DNA from: Theocolax elegans
Taxonomy: Eukaryota > Arthropoda > Insecta > Hymenoptera > Cerocephalidae
Assembly: GCA_026168455.1 (NCBI GenBank)
Contig: CM047429.1
Coordinates: 4,155,744-4,219,743 of the forward strand
Direction of reading: 5' to 3'
DNA length: 64,000 nucleotides
The stretch's first letter is position 1. The number at the start of each line of letters is the position of its first letter. The notes below the pieces were generated by a model. That model made no database searches. It was not told the origin of the DNA and saw only the letters and a program-made list of their open reading frames with translations. Positions 35,542 to 47,937 of the stretch are shown piece by piece. The position numbers were made by a program, and so were the translations under genes.

Positions 35542-37800
35542 TTATGTGTTTCTCATTCCTGCCTCTGTCTCCTGCATGTGTTTTAGTCTTATTTGTTCGT
35601 ACTTCACGCATTTCCATATAACATGTTCCGGGGAGTCTGTCTCTCCGCAGCTGCATAGGTCTGATTCTACAAAGTTAAATCGCATTCTGAAAGTTTGAAA
35701 ACTTCCATGTCCACTAAGAATTTGTATTAGATACTTGCTCGGTTTAAGCCACGTCTTTTTCCATCTTTCTTCCACGTTTGGCATTATCTCATATGTATGT
35801 CTGCCCTTTATAGAGTTATCCCACCTCGACTACCACACTTTCCTCAATTCCTTGTCCAATTCACACCTAGCATTATATTTTCTCTTCCATTCATTGCCTG
35901 GTAGAGGATTCTCCACCGTCTGGTATGTGTAGTCCATGTATTTAAATTCCTTGTTCTTCCTTATGTAATACATTCCTATTCTTTTTTCACATTCCAGATC
36001 TATCGGCAAGTGACCCGTTATCATTGTGATGGACTCAGCCGAAGTGGTTCTATATGCTCCCGTTGTTTTCATTAGAGCAAATCTTTGTGACATTATGAGC
36101 TTTTTCTTTTGGACATTATTTGCGAGTTTAAACCATCCTGCTGCTGCGTACGTTATAATTGGTATATATACCCCTTTATATATTATTTCCAGAGAATGAT
36201 AACCCAAGCCCCACTCGTCTCTAGCTAATCTCGCTAACCTTTGGAAGATTCCTTTGGTTTTCATTGAGATCTCCGTGACATGATGCTGCACACTTAGGCC
36301 TTTGCCAAATGAAACTCCCAGATATTTTACTGGTTCCTGTCTTTTAATTCTCTTGCGTGGGTAACTTTTGTCATGGAATGTTCCCTTGGCTAAGAGCATG
36401 CCACATTTATCTGGTGCATGTTTCATTTTGACCTTTTTGCTCCATCTCTCTATCATGTCAATTGCAGCTTGTCCTCTTATTTCTAGTTCTCTCCCAGAGT
36501 CTCCTTCTACTATTACTGCCTGGTCATCTGCACCTTCGGAAATGATTACTTTCCTATTACAGAGGTAATCCCTAATTATTTCATACAGTCTCCAGGGGCA
36601 TCTCATGTGTCTTAGCTTTTCCAGTACTCCCGGCCACCATACGTTATCAAATGCTCCTTTTATGTCAAGAAACATTATGATCACGTATTTCTTGTTGGAT
36701 TGTTTCGCTTTATTAACTACATAGACTATCGCATCTTCTGTGGATCTATTCTTCCTGAAGCCGTATTGTTTATCTGATAGACTGGGTTCCACTACTTTTT
36801 CCAGTTTTCTGATTATCAGTCCTTCCAGTATTTTGCCTAATATAGATAAAAGGCATATTGGTCTATACGAGCTTAGGAGATTTGGGTCTTTATCGATTCC
36901 TTTCTTTAGAGTAATGACCTTTCCAACTTTCCACATGTTCGGAAAGATGCCATACTTTAAACAGCTATTGTATATCTTTAACAGATCTTCGCCGACTACC
37001 TCTAGACAACTTTTTATTATTTTCAGATCGAAACAGTATATTCCTGAAGCTTTACTTGGCTTCATTTTCTTTACCACTTATGCCATCTCTGTTATTGTAA
37101 ACTCCTCCGTTTCTCTGTATCCGTCTGTATATCTATTGTTTTGCAGCCTTATACTCGCTTGCTCTTGAATCTCTGAGTATATTTCATCGTCGGGGAACAG
37201 TCGGTCTAGTATCTGTTTTGCTGTTTCTTTCCAAGTCATCGTGTATCCACTATCTGTTAGAATATTACTTGCGATGTCTCTAATCCTTGCCTTTTTGGCG
37301 ACCAGTTTGTACGGTAAGCTCCATGGATTGTCATTGCCATGTTTAGTTACAAACTCTTCCCGTTTATGGGTCTTTGTCGAGTCAATTTGTCTTGTATACT
37401 GTCTCTTGGCCGATTTATAAACCCTTTTCTTATATTCCCTTTGTTCTGGGTTTCTTTCCTTTTGAAATTGCCGTCTCAGTTTGTTTGTGTATAATTTGGC
37501 CTGAGTCAGTTCTTCATTCTACCATGAAACTTTCCTATTCGATTTGTTCTTAGTTGGTATGGCTTTGTCACATGCCATCCTTATGCCATTGGTTATGTTT
37601 CTCAAGCCGGCGATCGTTGAGCCTGTATCGTGATAGTTCGGAATTGGTTTCCAGTTTTCTCTCAGAGTGTGTACAAATAAACCCCAGTTAGCCTTGCTGA
37701 TCATGTAACGCCTCATATTTTCGCTGTTTCTGTATCTTCCGCTTACAGCTATTTCTCCTATCTCGAACGTTTGTAACGTGGTACTTCGTCCTAATACCAA
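35542..37800 (-). pseudogene. LINE ORF2: reverse transcriptase and C-terminal zinc motif
   Basis: The linker (37800-37519) is followed by RT (37077-35830): MKPSKASGIYCFDLKII, SYRPICLLSILGKILEGLI, KQYGFRKNRSTEDAI and FLDIKGAFDNVWW with the first catalytic Asp. After NRKVIIS the frame passes straight to EGADDQAVIVEG, so the stretch between these RT motifs, including the aromatic residue of the usual YADD box, has been deleted. Further on come KYLGVSFGKGLSVQ and TGAYRTTSAESITMITG, typical of R1-clade elements. The C-terminus (35784-35542) has CSCGETDSPEHVIWKC, the CCHC motif of this clade. Confidence 0.85.
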
Positions 37801-37804
37801 AGTT

Positions 37805-38775
37805 ACAAGTAATTTATTAATTTAATCAGGGACGACGGCCCCGAAGAACACGTCTCTGTCGTCGCCGTGGGTTGACGAGTCAACCCGTCGGGACACGGTA
37901 GCGGAGATAGGACGATCTCCTACGTACCGACGCGCGTGGCGAGAATACCGGGAATCGGAAGTGTTGCGGGTTAATTTATTATTTAAAATAAATACGCGGC
38001 CAATCAATTAAAATAAAGAAGTTAACATTTATTCAATTAATGGTACACGGAGGTGCCCGACAGTTATGGTAGCGGGACGTTCTCCCGGTCGCGTAGTATT
38101 TACGCGGCAAGCTGGGGCTGCCCCCGCACTCGCCTCCCGTAACGATTATTCGGTTTCGGTAGCACCGGTGTGCTACCGAACAAACATACACACACACTCA
38201 CTCAACACACCTAAATACAGATACCGACCAATGTCGGGTACTTACCGGGCTGGCTGGTCCATGGGCCCTGGTGGAAGTCGGCGCCCCGACGTCTGTTGGC
38301 CGGTGGAGTCGGCCCGGTCTCCCGTCGTCCTCGACGGTAGTCTGCAGGTGCGGCCTGATGCCGCGGCGATTCGCCTACCTCGGGGAATACTCAACCCGAG
38401 GTGTATGGTCCTTCGCACTGCACTTTCACAATCTCACTAGCACTCGCGTACGGCTTCCCGGAGTACGGACGAACCGGTCCGGTGCTTCCCGTGGCGCGCG
38501 AAACTAAGCGTGACGAGAGGTTAAGAAGGTGCTGTCGCGGTCAAGACCGGCAGCGTACTGAGCTTTTCGGGAATTGTCGCATTCCCGAAAAGTATCTAAC
38601 ACACACACACAATAACAATAGAGTATATGGATGCTCGCACACATCCTCGCTCGTAGACATAAACACGCGTGTTTCGTGGCCTTGAAGAGGCAACGCACGA
38701 AACAATAACAATGTGCGAGATTTCACTATGTAATATATTATATACACGAAATAATATTTTAGATTCAATATTATT
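37805..38775. mobile_element. LTR-like insertion within the LINE
   Basis: This block interrupts ORF2 between the end of the endonuclease (TCDETSLQ at 38781) and the linker. It has no coding frame of its own, a GC-rich middle, and AT-rich ends with AATAAA-like strings, similar in style to other LTRs here. I could not define termini or a target duplication with certainty, so a solo LTR is the best guess. Confidence 0.45.
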
Positions 38776-38780
38776 TTATT

Positions 38781-39660
38781 TCATTGCAACGACGTCTCGT
38801 CGCACGTTATAGTCCTGTGATCGCTGGAGGTCCAATTCTTTTGAACTTTCCAGATATGTATTCTTTCAATCATATTAGGTGAGGCTATTGTTACATCTAC
38901 GTGTCCTTCTCCGACTTCACTTGCGACCGTTGCTGTGCTATTAGGGTCATTTATCACACACAAATTATTTTTCTCCTTCAACTACTTTTCTCCTTTTGCG
39001 TCTGTGTCTACTGGACCCCATAGGGGAGATCGGGCATTAGAATCAATACCAATAATAAAGTTCTTTCCTTGCAGTGCATTATTAATTGTTTGCAACGTGT
39101 TAAGATGCACTTCGATATCATCCTTTAGTTGAAAGTATCCACTTATAAGATATACTTTATATGGCATCGAGACTTCTGCAACCGCAAAGTGTGTCATGCA
39201 GAGATTTGATATTTGTAAAACTACTGCGTTCGGGTCTGTTATTGCTATAGCAGCCCATGGGTTTTCCTTTCCAGAGACAATTCGTATTCCCATTCCGTAA
39301 TCCATCACTTTATTCGACCTTGTATACGGCTCTTGTAACATTAAGGCTTGTATCCCATTTTCATACGCTTTTTGCCTGATTTCGGGCACTACCCTTCTCG
39401 ATCGCCTGGCATTTAATTGAGCCACATATAACCGATTTTTATGCTCCGTAATCCGTGTTATTCACAAGTCTTTCCAGTGCTTTTATATAGCATGGACATT
39501 TAGTGTCTAAGACGTTGTGTTCTGACTTTTTCTTGGCCTTTAAACAGTTGATACACTTCTTTTGGCTGTTCTTATTCGGGCATTTTTCAAAGGAGTGGCC
39601 TTTTTCAGCACAATGAGAACAGTGGACCTCATTATGGCATACTTTACTTATATGTGGCGA
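38781..39660 (-). pseudogene. LINE ORF1 zinc knuckles and ORF2 AP endonuclease
   Basis: ORF1 end (about 39660-39465): CSHCAEKGHSFEKC and CINCLKAKKKSEHNVLDTKC, CCHC-type knuckles as in R1-clade ORF1, ending in a TAA. ORF2 begins at 39425 with LNARRSRRVVPEIRQKAYE, then LMLQEPYT, IIGIDSNARSPLWGPVDTD and, after one in-frame stop at 38982, NNLCVINDPNSTATV, HVDVTIASP and SSDHRTI. These are the catalytic motifs of the AP-type endonuclease that nicks the target DNA. The LTR-like insertion truncates it just after SDH. Confidence 0.85.
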
Positions 39661-39961
39661 TCCGAGCGCCGACCTCCCAGTTTATATGATGTACCCTCTT
39701 TACATCCAGGTATTCATAGTACTTCCCGTCGAGCTATGGGTTTTCACTGCCTCCCTTGCTTGGCGCACTGCCTTCTCGTATCGCAGATACGTTCACCCTG
39801 AGTTTGCGTCTTAGCACCAGCCGGCTGCCTCTCCAACCGACCAATGTCCATTACTGCGATTTAGCCTACCGAGACGCTGAAGTTTACAATGTCAGCCATC
39901 GGCGTTTCCCCCTCTAGCGGCGTGGACGCACGCAGTTGGTTTTCCAGAGGAGCGGCACACA

Positions 39962-40563
39962 AAACAAAAAAAAAAAAAAAACCGAGCTAGATCGATGTCT
40001 AACACATCGATCATTGCCGCCGTACCTCGCCTCTGGCATACCGGCGGTCGTCCTTGTCACGTCTCTTTTGCTATCTGCTTGTCTTCCTTATCTTAGACTG
40101 TGACGGTTTTTGGACTACGGAACTTTCCAGAGTTCGCATTTGTCTTTTCCTTTTCTTGCGATTCAACACTTTCTATGTTCTCTCTTGTGCTTCGGTTTTA
40201 TTTTTTATTTTTTTATTACTTTTACTTTATTTTATCTTTTCTATTTTTTTGGAACTAGGGACTAGGACTTTCTGTTTTTCCTACTTCTTTCTTCTCTCTT
40301 CCTTCTCTTCCTACTCTATTCTTCTTTCTTCCTAATGTCTTCCTTCTTCTCTATTCCTCTTCTTTCTTCTTCTATCCTACTTTGGTTTCTTGTTGTTGTC
40401 TATCTACTTTTATAAAAGAAGGAGTTCCTACCTAGCGTCCATTCATTCTCCCTACCTTTCATACCCTTTCATACTATCTTTCAAACTTTATCTTTCATCT
40501 CCATTCTTTCTTCTTTCTCTCCATTGCCATTTTTCCTCTTTCATCGTCATTCATTCTCGTCAG
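39962..40563 (-). mobile_element. 5'-truncated copy of the same LINE
   Basis: 602 bp nearly identical to the 3' UTR at 34551-35150, ending at the same T run (sense strand) and truncated at its 5' end. It is flanked by the same 11-bp AGCGGCACACA (39951-39961 and 40564-40574). Two insertions therefore lie head to tail at one target in the LTR of element C. Confidence 0.9.
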
Positions 40564-41734
40564 AGCGGCACACACACTTTACGAGGAGAGGAACACGAGT
40601 ATGGGTAGCACTTTGCACAAACCTTATACTGCAAATTCGCTCTCTGAGTTGCACCCGGTGCACCACTATCGGACTCGCTTATCGTACGGGAAAAACGGTC
40701 AAACGGCTCACAAATCTCGCCTCGTTGCGTCTAGTCACGGCCGTGTTCCCGAGCTCTCTGCCTTCGTCCTACGAGACCGCCGCGCGCATGCGTCGCGACC
40801 GTCTCCGCGCAGTGCGAGCGCGGCCTTATAGCGAGAGCGGCTTGGTGTTGTTGTTGGCGTTCTGCTAGGCTGTTCGAGTGAGACGACGACGACGACGACG
40901 ACGAGTTGGCGACGACGAGGCTGCTGTTTGGTAATTATTACCTCGTTCCTTGTTATTTATCGGCTAATCGATCCATGAGTTTATTTCAGGTGGACAACGA
41001 ACCTTACTGCCGTGGTTAACGAGTCGTGGCTGCTCGGCGGATATATGTACGTCGCTTTCTCCGTCTCTCTCTCTATTTCGTAGTTCTTGGCTGCTGAGAC
41101 GTCTCTTCACGTCGTCGGCTCCGGAGGTTGTTCCTCGGGTCTACTGCGCGGCTGCTATTATACGGTAAGGAGTAACTTGACAGGTGCCTGGTTATTTAGT
41201 TAGTATATGTGAGCAATGTTTATGCTTACATAACCTATAACCCAGGCTCCTATACACCTCTACTCCTGTACACAGTCTTGTGTACTCCTATCTGCTCCTT
41301 AGTGTTGAAAACATACTCATTATTATGCTTTACTGGTTAATCTCCCTGTACGAGTTAGTTGCTGCTGGATGGCTCCTTCAGGATTGAGGTTCTACGAATA
41401 TGCTGTTATGATTGCTGCAACAGCCGTCTTCCTTGTGCTTTGGACCTCGGTACCCTGTCCATGCTCTTGTGTTGACTTCATACTCAGCTGATGTCTCCAG
41501 GCACTCCGAGTGCTGTTCGTCCTGTATGTAGCCTCTTGGTGGCTACTGGTTTCCTCGACTTCTGTGTGTGCTGGCTCCGCTTCTGTTCCAGGGTATAGCT
41601 TGTTCGGCTTTAGGGAATTATCTTCCATAATGGGTAGTTAGGGATACGTGTGTTCGGTAAATATATTGGGTAATAGGTAGATAGGAATGTGTGTGCTCGC
41701 TTTGCACCATGACAGGCACACTTGCCTTGTCACA

Positions 41735-43388
41735 AAATATATTCCTAAACAACTAAATGTGTACGCCGCTGTGACCTCTTACAATCGCAATGTTGTAAAA
41801 AAATAATAATACAATTTGTATTGTAACGCGAGAGCCGGTCCGCGTTGTCAAAAATATAAATTTAACAAGCAAACTTCAAAAACAAAAAACTTTTACCCTC
41901 GCACAGGTGTTACAATTTTTTTAATTATTACCGATCTCGGATTTCTTTTAACCAAACTAAACAACAATAAAAGAAAATCTGGTTCAAACTTATAAATTAT
42001 TGTCTAAATACAATAATTTAAAGGTTAGAATTATTCGCAAACCGATTAATCTAACTGCCGGTAATAACAAATATACTAATTAACGTAACTAGTATATAAT
42101 AAAAAATTACACGTAAAATCCACACGTGCTTAAAAAAAATTTTAAATAAATTGATAGCAACAAAAATCAATTAAATTAAATTAGATTCACTTCTGTTTAT
42201 AATAAAATCCTAAATTATTTTGGCACCTATCTAGCGCAGCTCGTATCACAAAAAAATCGCAATTTAAAAATTTACGTTGTGCGCCTCGTAGGCACAATCT
42301 ATAAATTAATGTTGGGCGTCAAATAACCCAATGCTCAGCGGTACGGTTAAACTTACCGTATTTAAATAAACGTATTTTTTAACACTCCGTGCGGGAAACA
42401 CGGTTTCTCATGTTTGCTTTGCGTGTGCGAAGCACCTGATTCACGCACTCTTGAATGCAAATTGCTTCGCGCACGCAGTATGCGAATCGCTTTGGTTCAT
42501 TCACGGTTTAATTTAATCATATGTGTTTCGCTCACATCGTGTTAAAAAATATCATACGATACGAGTGTGCTCAGGCGATACAATAACTCGTCTTTTTGCC
42601 ACCCTTGCTTCGCTCTACCAAATCTGTCAAGTGTTAGTCTGAAACTGAGTTACTGTTACAGATAACAACCAGGTAAAAATCAAATCTGAAATTGACCGCG
42701 AAACAGGGATATCGCGTCTAGCACTTGTCAACCAGAAATATACGAGCTCTTAGGATTACGGAAGGAATTGTACGTGGGTTAAAATACAATTACTCGAATA
42801 CCGAATTGAAATGTAAGAATAAATTGAATTTATTGAAATAAAAATAAAGAATAAATAACAAACAAAATCTCTAATCGTCGCCGAGGTCTACGCTTTTATT
42901 ACAAGTCGGTAAACGGCCGACTTGTAGAGAGAGGGGGGAAATATCACGAACTAAAATAATATACCCAGTAAACGGGACTGGTATAACGCACTAAGATTAT
43001 TTATTAATTGCGAATAAAAGCACGATCGCGTGAAGTGGTAAAACTTACCTCATAAGTTGCTGTAGTCGTTGGTAAACAACGACCAGCCGATCGGTCGTTT
43101 TCTCTCTCTCTATAACTCTAACTCTCGCTGCGGTGTAGGACGGATTGTCCGTTCGCCCGTGCACCGAGATTGTGTGGCTGCAGGTCGATGCACGGTGTTG
43201 CACCACTCACTGCAAATGCAGGATCGGCCTGCAGTCGAAACACACACGAAACGCACGGCAAAACGCAGCACAGCGAAGCTGAACACGGGACGCGGAGGAT
43301 CATCTGTCGCGTAATAAGGCGGCTAATAAGGCGTGTAGCCACGACGAACCGAGCCGAGCCGAATACTTTACTAACTACACCGATAACA
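41735..43388. other. Non-coding region, LTR-like character
   Basis: AT-rich (41735-42900) then GC-rich (43060-43380). No convincing coding frame. It contains AGGTAAGTTTTACC on the minus strand near 43043-43056, a donor-like site also seen in other LTR-like blocks. It may include the LTR of element E or another solo LTR, but no boundaries are supported. Confidence 0.35.
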
Positions 43389-43700
43389 CCGAACTAAATA
43401 CTTTACTTTAGAATAAAACAGGCCTATTGTACTGTTTGCCCACTGTAGTTGGTGGAATTTCCCAAAGCACGGCCTTTTTAAAAAATTATTAAAGGCGTTT
43501 CGTCCTCGATCTCCAGCTTGGACTCCTCAGTAAAGAACTGAAGATCTAACCTTAGACGCCTGTCGCAAGATGAACCGCGACGCCAGCAAGATGTTCTGCG
43601 GCTATATATATATATATATATATAGAAAATTCTTTTCTATAGATATAAAGCAAACAGTACAATAGGCCTGTTTTATTCTAAAGTAAAGTATTTAGTTCGG
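43389..43700. repeat. Perfect 51-bp inverted repeat with 210-bp spacer
   Basis: 43389-43439 and 43650-43700 are exact reverse complements over 51 bp (each arm includes AACAGGCCTATTGTACTG or its complement). The spacer has an (AT)n run (43601-43623) and a short hairpin TAGAAAATTCTTTTCTA. The right arm sits about 30 bp from the truncated integrase of element E. Confidence 0.95.
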
Positions 43701-43731
43701 TAAGACCGATATTATATATTATATACAAATT

Positions 43732-46700
43732 TCAAATGTAGTTCTGCACGTCTTTCTTAATATCAGGCCAATAAAAACGTTGTTTTATACGTTTATAGGT
43801 TTTTGTTACTCCTTTATGCCCTGCACAAGCAGACTCGTGCATTTCGCGAATAATATTTTCCCTATTACTCTCTTCCACACATTTTATGAATCCTAAACAA
43901 ATAATTATTGTTACATTAATATTTCGTAGAGTTATATTTATTTGTTTCAAAATTTCATTCCTTGAAACGTTTTCAATAAATTCGCTCTTTGCGATACTAA
44001 TTGAACGTAATCTTTCTTTCAATATAATATTTTTCAAATTTAATAGATTCGTTTTTAGATTATTAATAATTTCTGAAGTACTCAGTCGCTCTTCGTCACA
44101 TAAAACCATAGCAAAATGTATTATTCCGTTTTTGTTATTGATTCTTATTTCTCCCGGATTTAAATTGGAAAAATGAGGTAATAATAATTTTGTAGCCAAA
44201 TTTCTCGATCCTTCATCTAAAAGCATTCCGGTTGTAGTTATGAAATAAACGCAATTATCTTTTCTCTTAAAGAGTTGTTCTTTAACTTCAGTGAATTTCT
44301 TTTCATCGTTTGGTACTTCGTAAACATCCTTTTCTTCCCAGGACTCGTCAAATTCGTTGTTAAAATTATCTTCCTCCATGGGTTGTAATCTTTCGTCTGA
44401 CTTGACTATCGTTTCAATTTACTCAGGGGCTTCTTATATTATAGGAAGGTTTCTGACTGGTTCTTTTGGTATATTTGACTTGTTAATCCGTTTTGCTCTT
44501 TTTTCATTGTAGTTTGGCCGTGTTATTTTCCCTGCACGATTGCGTGTTTCCATAGAATGATTTTTAATAACATAAACGGGTTCTTCTATTGGATTACTTG
44601 ATATCGCGTCAGCATTAACGTTACTTTTACCGGCTTTGTATACGATGTTAAAGTCGTATGCAACCAGTCTTCTCCATCTACTAACTCTGGATGTCGGATC
44701 TACCGAGTTTTTAAATTAAACGAGTGGCTTATGATCTGTTATAATGAGGAAACGACGGCCTCTTAGATAGTAATCGAACTGAGTAACGGCTTACAGTATG
44801 GACATTGCTTCCCTTGAGTAAGTATCATATTTTTGCTCGGCATTGTTTAATACCCGCGAAACATTAGCAACCGGTATGTCGGTCCCCATCTCTCTCTCTG
44901 TTATAAAATGACTCCTATTGCTGTACCGCTAGCGTCACAAGTCACTATAAATGGTTTATTAAAATCTGCGATTTGTAGTATTGGTAAAATTTTTCTTTGA
45001 AATCATCGAATGCCTTTTGAACCTCGCTGGATCATAGGAAAGGTGCGTTTTTCTTTAATAAATTATTAATGGTCTAGCAATACCCGAAAAATTCGCAATG
45101 AATCGTATATAATAGCCTGCTAATCCTAAAAATTGACGTATATTTTTCACTGTTTTTGGAGTTGGAAATTTTTTTACTGCTTCTAATTTTTTGGATCCGG
45201 CAAAACACCTTCTGGTGATAATACGTGTCCCAGATACACTACTTCTTTCTTTAAAACTTTACATTTGTCTGGCTGTAATTTCAGATTTGCAGCGCGTACT
45301 CTTTGCAAAAATTTTTCAACCTTTTGGTTACGCTCTTGAATATTTTTAGCGTATATAACTGCGTCGTCAAGAAATAAAAATATTTCTTTGCATTGCATAC
45401 CCTCAAAAACACGATCAATCATGCTTTGAAAAGTGGCTGCAGAATTGCACAATCCCATAGGCACTGTTTTAAATTGAAATAAACCGAATGAAGATGCGAA
45501 AGCTGTTTTATATCGATCTTCTTGAGCTAACGGAACTTGTAAAAATCCTTGACATAAATCCAAGACGGCGAATACACGGGTTTCTGGTCCGATTTGATCG
45601 ATAATATCTAGTACATTAGGTAATGGGTATCGATCTTTTATGGTTTTATGGTTTATCGAAATTCGACAACGAGTCGGTATCATTTATTACGCTGACTATC
45701 AGGCTTCTTTGTTACTAGGAAAACAGGTGATGTATAATTGGAATATGATGGTTGAATTATGTCTCCTTTAACAATTTCTTTTAATTGTTTATCAAGGTCG
45801 CTTTTGAGAGCATAAGGAAATCTATACGGCTTAGCTGTGATTGGTATGTCGTCAACAGTCGGTATCTTATGTTCTATAGCATTTCTCACGCCTAATTTTT
45901 CTCTTTTTAGACAGAAACAATCCAAATATTTATCAATTAAATTTTGTATAGATTGTCTTTGTTCCTCGTCCATTTTATCATAATGCAAGGCTTCTTTTAA
46001 CCGTTCATTACGATTAGGTGTACTTGTATCTTCCGTTATGGTAAGTATCCTCGCTTCAGATCGATTGTCGGAAATGTCGTGTATGTCGACCTCTTCACTT
46101 TCATAACTATTAAATTTATTAATATAAGGTTTATTTGAATAAACCAAAAACTGTTATTCATTTCGTTTTCGTGTATGGCTTCGACAAATTCACTTCGTAT
46201 ATTTTCGTTTATAACTCGTTCATTCAATAAAAAATCGCTAGGGTCCTCATCCTATTCATTTTCTTCCTGTATGTTTATTAAATTCTCATTATTTATCTCA
46301 TTTTCAGTTTCTTCAGTTCCTTGTTTGTTTATTTATAGTATTTCAATTCTCGGCAAAATATGTAACTTTTTTCTAGACATAACCGATTCTTGTTATTGTA
46401 TTTATAAACATAACTGACATTTTTATCACGAGGTTCGCATTTATCGTCATCCTCGATTTCGTAATCCATTTGTACTTGACAAATCATTTTTTTGTCCAAT
46501 AAATTTGTTTCATTTACACGAGGTCCGCATTTATCGCTAAATATTTGAAAATTACTTGACGTTTCTGAGTCACTATTGGTATAATTATAAAATCTTGAAA
46601 TTTTCATGTTCGTATAATCATTATTTTCCCTTGGTTTTGTCATATGTCGTATTGATTTTCAATCATTATTTTCGATTTCCTCCATTATATAATTCGATTC

Positions 46701-46997
46701 ATCCGTTTGCGTATTATTGATATTTTCAAGGGGAGGATTAATCCGTTAGATTCCAAAAATTGTTCTGAAATTGGTCTGATTTTTGCATCGTTTCTACGAA
46801 AAAAATCGATGCCCAAGATTCCTGACGAAATTGAGTTTCATAGGAGATCCTTCGAAATCTATTTTAATTTTGTCACAAGTAATTAATGAATGGTCAGTTA
46901 TACCCTTTAACAATATAATATCATTTTCTACCATTTTCACGCGAGTGTCTTCCTCTGACTCTTTAATTAGATTTACCGATGCACCTGTATCTAGCAA
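43732..46997 (-). pseudogene. Element E pol: protease, RT, RNase H, integrase N-terminus
   Basis: Minus strand. Protease (46997-46797): FLLDTGASVNLIKES, intact DTG. RT: 46147-45680 (DIPITAKPYRFPYAL, SPVFLVTKK) stops and resumes at 45683-45183 with CRISINHKTIKDRYPLP, DLCQGFLQVPLAQ, GLCNSAATFQ, FLFLDDAVIYA and LGHVLSPEGVLPDP. RNase H lies in broken frames (about 45000-44640; ITDHKPLV). The integrase N-terminus (44379-43732) ends HESACAGHKGVTKTYKRI and FYWPDIKKDVQNYI, the H2C2 finger, then is cut at 43731, so the DDE core is absent. Gypsy-type; defective through truncation and stops. Confidence 0.85.
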
Positions 46998-47937
46998 AAA
47001 TTTTAACGGACGTCTTCAATGACCAGTATCGAGCATTACGACCGGAGCTGAACTTTATTGGTTTCAATTTATTTACACAATCCGGACGAGACAGGTGAGC
47101 GTATTTCCGCATTCGAAGTAGAGGGAATTCGATTCGTAGCCTCTCTTTCGACCCTCCTTGGAGAGAGAGCAGCGGTTTTTCCCTGATTTTGATTTCCTTC
47201 TCTTATTTCTCTTTGTAATTTATACCAATCGCGCTTTATGTGATCGGATTTTCCGCAATAGAAACTAGTAACCGATGGTCTTATATTATCAATCGTTTCG
47301 TTATTAATAACTTGTGATTCTTGGGAATTTGAATTGTCTAACTCGCGCACACCGCGAGTCCCGGAATAATTCTCCGATCTTCCTTGTTAAATCGCTGCAA
47401 TGAAAATTTATTATTATTATAACGAACGAACGAATCATTCTTATCTGTATCTCTATTTGGCAAAAATTCCGTCTGATTTTGATACACCTTTCAACCACCA
47501 AACTGTAAATTATAAAAAAAGCCGTAAAATTATAATTACGGCTGTTATCCGAGCGACTTTGTGACATACAATCGGAGAGTTATTCAAAATATAATTTATT
47601 TTACGAAATTCTCAAGTTAAATAAGAACGACCCTCTTCTCGGCTCGGTATCTCCTCGTCCAGGACGCTACAAGCGAACTCGCGCACCACCTCGAACGCTT
47701 ATTCAGGAGCACGAATTTTCCAACAAAGCCTTTTTAAAAAGATTCTCTGAAAAGAAAACGAAACAATCTCACATTAGTTCGAGCTTGAAATGATCTGCTT
47801 TCGCGACTCGACCCTCTCTGTCGACCGCTTTGAATATTTCATTTTTTATTTCTTGTAACCGGTTAAAGTAAGCAACAACTGTCTCATTGTCTTTCTATTT
47901 TAATTTAGCAAGGTCTCCCGTCCACTCGAAATACGTT

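Larger units (their letters stand above)
34551..39950 (-). mobile_element. R1-like non-LTR retrotransposon (LINE), near full length
   Basis: Minus-strand order: ORF1 end with zinc knuckles (about 39660-39465), ORF2 with AP endonuclease (39425-38781), linker and RT (37800-35830), C-terminal CCHC (about 35705-35635), then a long 3' UTR ending at 34551. It is flanked by 11-bp copies of AGCGGCACACA (34540-34550 and 39951-39961). The 3' end in sense orientation is a run of about 27 T, not A. An LTR-like block is inserted at about 37805-38775. RT has an internal deletion and ORF1 is frameshifted, so this copy is dead. Confidence 0.85.
21223..41734 (-). mobile_element. Gypsy-like element C with nested insertions
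   Basis: Minus-strand order: 5' LTR (41734-34238, split by LINEs), leader (34237-33673), gag (33672-32260), protease start, Copia insertion (32202-25461), rest of protease, RT, RNase H, integrase (25460-22572), 3' region. The protease reading resumes across the Copia insertion with the duplicated target CAGAT, which proves that 25460 and 32203 were once adjacent. The gag N-terminus is related to that of element D. RT is full of stops and shifts, so C is older than its insertions. Confidence 0.75.
34238..41734 (-). mobile_element. 5' LTR of element C, split by LINE insertions
   Basis: The minus strand starts TGTGACAAGGCAAG (41734) and ends CTGATCCCCAGTGCGGTGTGACA (34238). Removing the LINE block (34551-40574) leaves about 1.48 kb that aligns with the related LTRs at 1805-3133 and 10472-11810; for example the CACACTTACG neighbourhood around the LINE target matches 2060-2070. 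The plus strand holds a GT-AG segment at 40931-40989 similar to those in the two relatives, and a (GAC)n run at 40885-40905. Confidence 0.65.
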
